Below, piece after piece: positions 57,051 through 64,000 of a stretch of 64,000 nt of DNA. Every line of letters starts with the position of its first letter. Position 1 is the stretch's first letter. The translations under genes were made by a program, and so were the position numbers. Source of the DNA: Mallotus nudiflorus (Eukaryota > Streptophyta > Magnoliopsida > Malpighiales > Euphorbiaceae); NCBI GenBank assembly GCA_947683625.1, contig CANTUR010000793.1, positions 2,170,001 through 2,234,000 of the forward strand. The letters are read 5' to 3'. A model generated the notes under the pieces. The model saw only the letters and a list, made by a program, of their open reading frames with translations. It was not told the DNA's origin and ran no database searches.

Positions 57051-58280
57051 TGAAATGGCCCCAAAGGGGGAGTGAATAGGGCTTTTGAGAATTAAAGGAA
57101 AATTAAGAGAAAATTAAGGAGAGATTAAGGTTTAGAAGATTGCACATAAGAAATTGAGTTCGATTTCTTAACAAACCTATGTCTCCACCTAACTTTCCCA
57201 AGTTAGGATTTTTGAATCACCATAATCTATTTACTTAGATTGATTTTACAAACTTGAGTTTTTTGGCTCAACTCTAACCTTATATACAAGAGTATAAGAT
57301 CACTCTTCAACCCATTTCCTAAGTGTTTTCAATAGGTAAACACTTTAACCTTTAATGCAAGGCTAAAACCTCACTTCCTTTTCTAAAACCCTAGAAAATA
57401 GAAGAAGAAAAGTTCTTATTCTAGTCACACAACTAACTCTCATAAAAGTTAATGAAATACAGAGAGTGTAGATAAGAATTTTAATGTTCAATGAATGCAA
57501 AAAGGAATTAATTCAACCATAAAGTGTGTAACTTTTTAACTGAAGTTCCAAGAGTTGATTTTATAGTTAAGCATAAATAATATGGTTGTTGAAGCCATTA
57601 AATTCATCCCCAACCTCTTCAATCTTTATTAAATGTAATTCAGCTTTTTATAGGAATTTGATCAATCCCAATTGGGATATCCTCAATCATGGTCAGGACG
57701 TGCAATAAAAATAACCATTAGAGCTAAAAAAATTATTATGCTTAAAAGGGACAGGATGTGTCCTGGTCGGGACATCACTCATAACTGATGTCCCATACTG
57801 TATCTTAGTCGAGATCAAGACCAAGAGGAGCACTACTTGGAACTTCAACATTTACATGCTTCAGTCACAATGAGTCCATATGCTCCCGGTCAAGATCCCG
57901 GGTGTTGTCCCAGTTAGGATAGAGATCAGGAGGAGCACTGTATGAGTCTTCAAAAAATTTTTATTAAGGTCTCAATCTAAACCTTTCAATCATGGTTAGG
58001 ACATGCTTGTCCTGAGTGATTTCTTAATCGAGATTAAGTTTGGGATAAGCACTATCTCTATCTTGATTTTGAGCCACCGTGTCATGAGTAATGTCCTAGT
58101 CGGGACTCTTGTCTAGGATGGTTGTTGTAAAGCCTTCAAACACTTTATTTTCTTCATGATTTTGCTTCTAAAAGGATCCTAACTTATGCATACTTGAGGC
58201 AAACTCATTAGATAATCAAAATATGGTTTGTAAAGATCAAAACAAGGAGAATTGAGATTGATCATTGCAAAAGGTCAATA
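57051..58280 (-). repeat. 3' LTR of SIRE copy 2
   Basis: Reverse strand begins TATTGACCTTTTGCAATGAT (TG changed to TA relative to TGTTGACC of copy 1) and ends GGGGCCATTTCA. Shares the GTGTTTA..AAACACTT and CTCACTC blocks with the LTRs of copy 1. Confidence 0.8.
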
Positions 58281-58296
58281 TTCTCTCCCTTTTTAA
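58281..58296 (-). promoter_or_regulatory. polypurine tract of SIRE copy 2
   Basis: Reverse strand AAAAAGGGAGAGAA directly before the LTR start. Confidence 0.75.
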
Positions 58297-58665
58297 TTTT
58301 GATAAACCAATTTTGAGTTTGGAAATATAATCAATTATGCAAATGTATAAGTATGAATCATTTAAGCTCCGCCTCAATTTATGAGCTTCTTTTTAAATTT
58401 ACTCCCCTTTAGTGTATGCATGAATGTTTAAATTTTAATAATCATAAAATCATTATAATCAATCTTGGGCAAACTTAAACACTTCTCCCTCTTTTAGAAA
58501 AATGCAAAAAGATAAAAAAAATAATAAAGATTGCATTAAATAAAAGAGAGAAGTACAATCATAAAAGATACTTAACATAAACCAAAAGAAAATTGAGAAC
58601 ATAACAAAAACACAAACGTATAAGCTATAAATAAGACATAACATATAAAACATATAAGAAGACAA

Positions 58666-59847
58666 TCATTCGTCATGAGAAGCATCATCTTGAGTAGGAG
58701 GAGGAGGAGGAGGAGGATAAGTGAAGGTGGGCTATGTGCTTATCAACTTGATCAAATCGAGCATTGAAGTTGCTCTCTATTAAACTCATACAGTCAAAGA
58801 GTTGTCCCACTCATTGAGGCTTATTACCAAAAGGTTAAGGTCCTTGAGAAAAGGTGGCTTATTTTCTTGTCCTTTTCCTATGAGGTTGAGTCTGAAGCTC
58901 CTCTTCACCACCTTGATCCTCAAATTCTTTAATTTCTTAAAATATAGCATCAAGTTTTTTTCCTTCACCAAGGTCATGCTTCCAAACCCACTTGTTGTTA
59001 ATCATAGAAAATTTCTTAAAATGTTTAATGAAGGTATCATAAAAAAGAAGTGGTTTGGTAAGGGCAAGGTAGAAAGATCAATGCCATAGAATTGAGCCAA
59101 TTTAGTAACAATTCCACCAACATATATAGCCTTAATTAAACTATCAATAATAAGCCACAATCACCATTACAATAATCTACCCAAGGCAATGGGTTCATTA
59201 TCAACAAGGCAATGGAGAATAAAAAGATCATTAAGAGAAATTGTTTAATTGCTTAAAGCTCTACCATTGATGGAATAGGTAAGAAAATGTTAAACACATC
59301 ATAAGGCTTTGGATTTGAGATTAGAGGTTTTGGTATGCCTGTTGAAAAAGCTTGAGGCTTGAGGAGAATGGACATTGTTCTAAAAAGTGTCGGGAAGCTA
59401 ATTTGCTTTAACTTGAATATGACCCTCTTGAGAAAAACCAAAGAAAGTGTCAAATTCAATGTAAGTCATGAACCTTTCTTTCCCACCTAATTTGAATTTC
59501 ATTAAGAAGTATGGATTCTCATCATAAAAAATCACCAAGCAAAGAGTGAAAGTAGAAAGAAATTCCACAATCAAAAAGGGATAGAAGGGCAAAAGAGAGA
59601 AAGCAAAGTCATACAAACCACCCTTTAAAAGAAGTTCCTTGACTTCTTTACAACATCTAATAGCCTTGAGTGTTGGTTTATCTATGAATCTTAAAAGAAT
59701 AATGAGCCTCTCTTAAAATAGAGCAATTCTCTTTTTAACATTTTGAGAAGAATAAAAGAAGGAAAAATGTGATCTTTTAGGTTTTTCTTTCTTGGAGGTT
59801 TGCTTTTGAGATAATAAAGGGGTTTTAGAGGGTTTCTTAGGAGCCAT
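58666..59847 (-). pseudogene. SIRE downstream ORF (ATHILA ORF1-like) of copy 2
   Basis: Start ATG at 59845-59847 (MAPKKPSKTPLLSQKQTSKK), the same opening type as copy 1 (MSPKKKTP). Core: GGLYDFAFSLLPFYPFLIVE, KFKLGGKERFMTYIEFDTFF, a stop near 59396, then PKPLISNPKPYDVFNIFLPI. The C-terminus ends in a six-proline run and TQDDASHDE with a TGA at 58666-58668. Several frameshifts. KxGE-like FLKEGEVFKFAQD follows at about 58460-58500. Confidence 0.75.
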
Positions 59848-60660
59848 GGTGAAAAGAAAAACAATTATTACTAAGGAAGAAGAAGTAAAAGAAAAAGAGA
59901 ATAATTAAGAATAAATTGTGAAGAAAAGGAGTGAAAAAAATAAAAATGAAGGTGGAGAGTATTTATAAAGAGTTGGAAAGGAGAGGAAGAGGAAGGAAGT
60001 TTGATTTCAGTCAAAAAAATGCATCAAAAACCATTTTTGACTAGGATTAATATGGCCATTCAATGTAAGGATTCATTTTTCCATATGTTGTCAGGAGTGC
60101 AATCCCAATTGAGACATTGATTATCCCAGTCGGTATATATATGTCTCGAGCAATATCATGATCGGGATATAAACTAGGATCATCTCAAGAAGGAAGTTGA
60201 ATAGATGTCTTGATTTGATCCAAACACAGTCCCAGTTAGGATAAACCTTATGACGCCCCTTGAAGTTTTGGAAAAATTTCAAATAAGCCCAAAAAAATAT
60301 TGCACTTTAGTCCCTACGAACTATATGCGCATTTATTTGGAATTAATTATGAGATAAAGGGAACTTAAAGAGAATTAAGGTTATGATCATGCATTAATAG
60401 GCCAGTAAAAAACTTTATTTTGCTAAGATTAAAATAATTAATTAATTGAACTTAATTCAATAATTTATCATTAACTAGCAAACTAAGAAGGATTTGAAAA
60501 AGGAATATAGCAAAGAATAAAATTTAAAAAAAATGAAAAGGGTTAATAAGGCAAAAAAAATTGAATCAAAGAAGTGTATCATAACATCCAAATTGATTTC
60601 AACACAACATCTATCATCTCGTAATAATATCATAGAAGTGAAAATCATTTGTAATAATAC
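59848..60660 (-). other. spacer between pol and the downstream ORF of SIRE copy 2
   Basis: Corresponds to 35751-36674 in copy 1. No gene recognised; short CAGTTGGGATA / ATCCCAGTCGGTAT motifs near 60100-60240. Confidence 0.6.
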
Positions 60661-62475
60661 ATATGTATTAATGCATGCTAGAGCCATCAATCATGTTAAA
60701 CTCATGCTTAATGAAATTTAATCTTTCCTCATTGAGAGGTTTTGTGAAAATATCCATAAGTTGATTGTTTGTATCAATAAATTCAATTATGATATCACCA
60801 TATTGCATATGATCTCTAAGAAAATGATGTCTGATATCTATATGCTCGGTCCTTGAGTGTTGAATAGGGTTTTTTCTAAGGTTTATAGCAATTATATTGT
60901 CACACTTAATGGGAATGTGATCAATATTAGTGCTATAGTCCATTAGTTATTATTTTTGCCATAATACTTGTGAACAATAACAACTTATTGCCATATATTT
61001 TTATTTTATAGTGGATAAAGCAATCGAGACTTGCTTTTCACTAAACCAAAAGACTAAGTGATTTCCTAAGAATTGGTAAGCTTTAAAAGTACTCTTTCTA
61101 TCTAGCAAACTATCGATAAAGTCTGTATATGAATAACTGATTAAGTCAAAGGATGAATTCCTAGGATACCAAAGTCCTAAAAGCAAATTTCTATTAAGAT
61201 ATTTGAAAATTTGCCTAATGGAATTTAAATGAGACTCCTTAGGACATGATTGAAACCTAGCACACAAGTATATAGCAAATATAATATCTGATCTGCTTAG
61301 GTTAAATAAAGAATGGATCTGATCATAGCTTTTCACCAACCGATTTACTATTCTCAACCTTGTTGAGTTTGGTGGTGGTGGTGCTCATAGGAGTTTTGCT
61401 TGACGTAGCTTCTTCCATGGCAAACTTCTTGAGAATGTCTCTTGTGTTTTTGGTTTGGTTGATAAAGATCCCATCCTAGCATTATTGATTTAAATTCTAA
61501 GGAAGAACTTAAGCTCACCCATCGTTCTCATTTTAAATTCCCATGCATCAACTTAGAAAATTCCTCACATAAGCAATGATTAGTAGCACAGAAGATAATA
61601 TCATCAACATATATTTTCACAATAAGTAAATCATGCTTGGATTTCTTTATAAATAGTATTGTGTCAACTTTTCCTTTAAAGAATCTTTTCTCTAACAAAA
61701 AGTTACTTAACGTTTCCTACCAAGCTCTAGGAGATTGCTTCAATCCATACAATGCTTTTAAAAGCTTAAACACATGATTAAGGAAGTCAAAACTTTCAAA
61801 ACCCACAGGTTGTTCAACGTACACCTCCTCTTTAATAAAACTGTTTAAAAATTCACTTTTGATATCTGTTTGAAAGAATTTAAAATCCATGAAAGATGCA
61901 AATGCAAGTGACATCCAAATAGCTTCTAACCTTGTAACAAGGGCAAAGGTTTCATTATAATCAATGCCTTCTTCTTGATTATGACCTTTAGTTACTAGTA
62001 TAGCTTTGTTCCTAGTTATAACACCTTGCTCATTCATCTTATTTCTAAACACCCATTTGGTGCCTATAATAAAATGATGTTTAGGTCTAGGAAGTAACAT
62101 CCAAACCTTTTTTCTCTCAAATTGGTTTAACTCTTCTTGCATAGTAAAGACCTAAAATTCATCACTCAAATTATCATTAACATTTTTAGGTTCAATTTGA
62201 GAGATGAAAGCTAAATTAACAATAGACTTTAATTGTGATCTAGTAGTGACCCCCTTTATAATGTTACCAATAATGAGATCTTGAGGATGTTTTTTCTTGA
62301 ATTGCCAATCCTTTAAAAGATCATCCTTTAAGGTAGGTTGAGGCAACTCCTCATAGTCTTCCTTTGTAAGACCTTCTAACTCCAAAAGTTTGCTAGCATT
62401 TTCTTCTCGAATGTTTATATCCATAAGCTTATCTACAACATCATTAACAATATAAAAATCCTTTCTAGGATTCAA
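60661..62475 (-). pseudogene. reverse transcriptase and RNase H of SIRE copy 2
   Basis: RT on the reverse strand: MQEELNQFERKKVWMLLPRP, IIGTKWVFRNKMNEQGVITR, KGHNQEEGIDYNETFALVTR, FFQTDIKSEFLNSFIKEEVY, LLKALYGLKQSPRAW (62142-61717), then KIYVDDIIFCATN with the DD pair at 61600-61605. RNase H: RSDIIFAIYLCARFQSCPKE, FDLISYSYTDFIDSLLDRKS, VFWFSEKQVSIALSTI (61357-61001), and TEHIDIRHHFLRDHMQYGDI, LMDIFTKPLNEERL near 60800-60900. Better preserved than copy 1 but still broken. Confidence 0.9.
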
Positions 62476-63720
62476 CTACTAGAGTTCTTTTGTTAAAGAC
62501 TCTATAAGCTTTGCTAATGGTGGCATAGCCTAGGAAAATTCCTTCATCAGCTTTAGAATCAACTCTCCCAAGGTTATCCTTGGTGTTTAATATAAAGCAC
62601 TTGTATCCAAATACTCTAAGATATGAGATTTTGGATTTTCTATTATTCCAAAGCTCATAAGAAGTCTTGTTTAAAATTGGCCTTTTAAAGGCTCTATTTT
62701 CTATACAGTACGAAGTGTTAACGGCTTCTACCTAAAAGTATAAAACTAAATTATACTTATGAAGCATGGTTCTAGCCATTCCTACTAGAGTCCTATTTTT
62801 CCTTTTAACAACTCCATTTTGTTGAGGTGTTCTAAGACAAGAAAAAGTATATAAAATACCATTTTCATTGTAAAAAGTTTTGAAAAATTCATTTTCAAAT
62901 TCGGTTCCATAATCACTTCTAATGGTTAAAATACAAAAACCTTTTTCTTTTTTAACTCTTTTTTAAAAACTTTTAAAAGCCTTAAAAGCATCATTCTTAT
63001 GAGCAAGAAAACAAACTTAAATGTATCTAAAGTAATCATCAACCAAGACATATTCATAATGCATTCCACCTAAACTAGCAACTCTACTAAGACTAAATAA
63101 ATCCATATGAATGAGTTCAAGTAGCTTAGAAGTGGACACTACATTCTTGAGCTTAAAGGAAGATTTATATTACTTTCCCTTTTGACAAGCATCACAAGAC
63201 TTGTCCTTAGTGAACTTTAGTTTGGGTAATCTAACCACAAGTTCATGTCTACTAAGATTATCCAAAAGCTCAAACTTTGCATGTTCTAATCTTTTTTACC
63301 AAGTCCATGTGTTATGGGAAATAGACATTAAGCATTTAATGTCTTTATTATCAACTTTTTTCATGTCAATGACATAGACATTGTTAACTCTTTCACCACT
63401 AAAAATTACTTTGTCTTTATCTAAGCTACTAACAAAGCAATTTCTAGGATAAAAGGTGACTTTATTTCCCATTTTATATAATTGACTTATACTAAGCAAA
63501 TTAAGGCTAAACCCATCAACAAGTAACACATAATGAATAGATAAGGATTAAGGATTACTAATTTCTCCAATGCCTAGTATCTTTCCTTTAGCATTGTCCT
63601 TAAAGGTGACATGGTCTTCATCTTTAGCATCAAGTTTGTTGAATTGCTCCTTATCTCATATTATGTGTCTTGAACATCCATTATCAAGTTACCACTTGCT
63701 TCTAACTTTTGTAAACTTCA
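62476..63720 (-). pseudogene. protease and integrase of SIRE copy 2
   Basis: Protease side: LLVDGFSLNLLSISQLYKMG, VIFSGERVNNVYVIDMKKVD (63529-63300). Integrase core as in copy 1, in broken frames: MNLFSLSRVASLGGMHYEYV-like (near 63050-63110; catalytic Asp replaced by Asn in this reading) and GTEFENEFFKTF (near 62880-62910). The catalytic Glu motif reads QQNGVVKRKNRTLVGMARTM, with Lys (codon 62804-62806) where Glu is expected. The C-terminal FLGYATISKAYRVF-like motif is near 62500-62540. Confidence 0.82.
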
Positions 63721-64000
63721 AGCATACCTACATAACATAATTTAAGTATTCTTTTGAACCCAAACCTTTGTTGCTCTAAGTTGGTTAGTTTTAATATAGT
63801 CCAAAGGTAATGTATTTGAAAGCAATTTCTTATAGTAGCACACATTGCTAGTGTGACCTTTGGTTATTCAATAGAAGCATTCAACATTCACAAATCTATT
63901 TCTTTTAGGAATATATAATCTCCTAATATGTGAGATATGTCTTCCGTGCTGTGGTTATGTGGGCTTCCTTAAGGCTCATTGTGTATTATAAGGAAGGTGA
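63721..64000 (-). pseudogene. end of gag of SIRE copy 2
   Basis: Reverse strand RFVNVECFY then GHTSNVCYYKKLLSNTL (63820-63900): the second Cys/His finger of SIRE gag (CxYC...GHxSxxC), with a stop in place of one codon. The rest lies outside the window. Confidence 0.65.

Larger units (their letters stand above)
57051..64000 (-). mobile_element. SIRE-type Ty1-copia retrotransposon (copy 2), running off the right edge
   Basis: Reverse-strand element: 3' LTR 57051-58280, polypurine tract, ATHILA ORF1-like ORF, then RNase H, RT, integrase and protease going right, reaching the gag/protease junction at the window end. Same architecture as copy 1 but clearly diverged in sequence, so another subfamily. 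Gag, PBS and 5' LTR lie beyond 64000. The target duplication on this side would be ACTTT (57046-57050). Confidence 0.9.

Overview
This window reads as AT-rich plant nuclear heterochromatin, most likely from a eudicot. The evidence is a stack of plant-type transposable elements (Ty3-gypsy with an initiator-Met primer site, SIRE-type and other Ty1-copia elements, a Tat/Ogre-like gypsy element, a plant mariner-like element, a Mutator-like element and a Harbinger-type transposase), plus fragments of plant nuclear genes (a PPR protein and a plastid-type pyruvate kinase). I see no intact host gene, no RNA gene and no prokaryotic feature. Every coding region I can identify is a decayed pseudogene. 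No new biochemical system is evident. The interest lies in the nested architecture, gene-fragment capture, satellite-like arrays and a shared integrase lesion.

Layout. 1-2738: a small GC-rich block at the left edge, AT-rich repeats and a degenerate tandem array, then a reverse-strand RNase H-like relic with a poly-A end. 2744-9687: a complete but inactivated chromovirus-type Ty3-gypsy element, TSD TTCAG. 9693-13503: unassigned DNA, a TTCATTA-rich repeat, and two diverged LTR-like segments around a fused leader/pol remnant. 13506-26020: a mariner-like element (reverse strand, TA target) carrying a 3.3-kb solo LTR (15013-18289, TSD GTACA) and a 4.5-kb Ty1-copia element (19675-24193, TSD GTGAC). 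27496-50984: a Mutator-like element with 9-bp TSD TAAGATTAA, only about 2.2 kb long by itself. It holds PPR and pyruvate kinase fragments and was split by a SIRE-type copia element (29503-50772, TSD GTTGG), which was itself split by a Tat/Ogre-like gypsy element (37939-48810, TSD CATGA). 50994-57050: unassigned DNA and a Harbinger-type transposase relic lying between two direct copies of an LTR-like sequence. 57051-64000: the 3' two thirds of a second SIRE-type copia element on the reverse strand, running off the right edge.

How the parts relate. The nesting gives a relative order: Mutator-like before SIRE before Tat, and mariner-like before its solo LTR and copia insertions. By eye the two LTRs of the 2744-9687 element differ at roughly 4% of positions, while those of SIRE copy 1 differ by clearly more (about 10%). 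Many nonsense codons are of the CAG/CAA-to-TAG/TAA or TGG-to-TGA kind, as expected from deamination of methylated cytosine in silenced repeats. All boundaries were read by hand from the sequence. Family names rest on recalled motif patterns, not on database searches.
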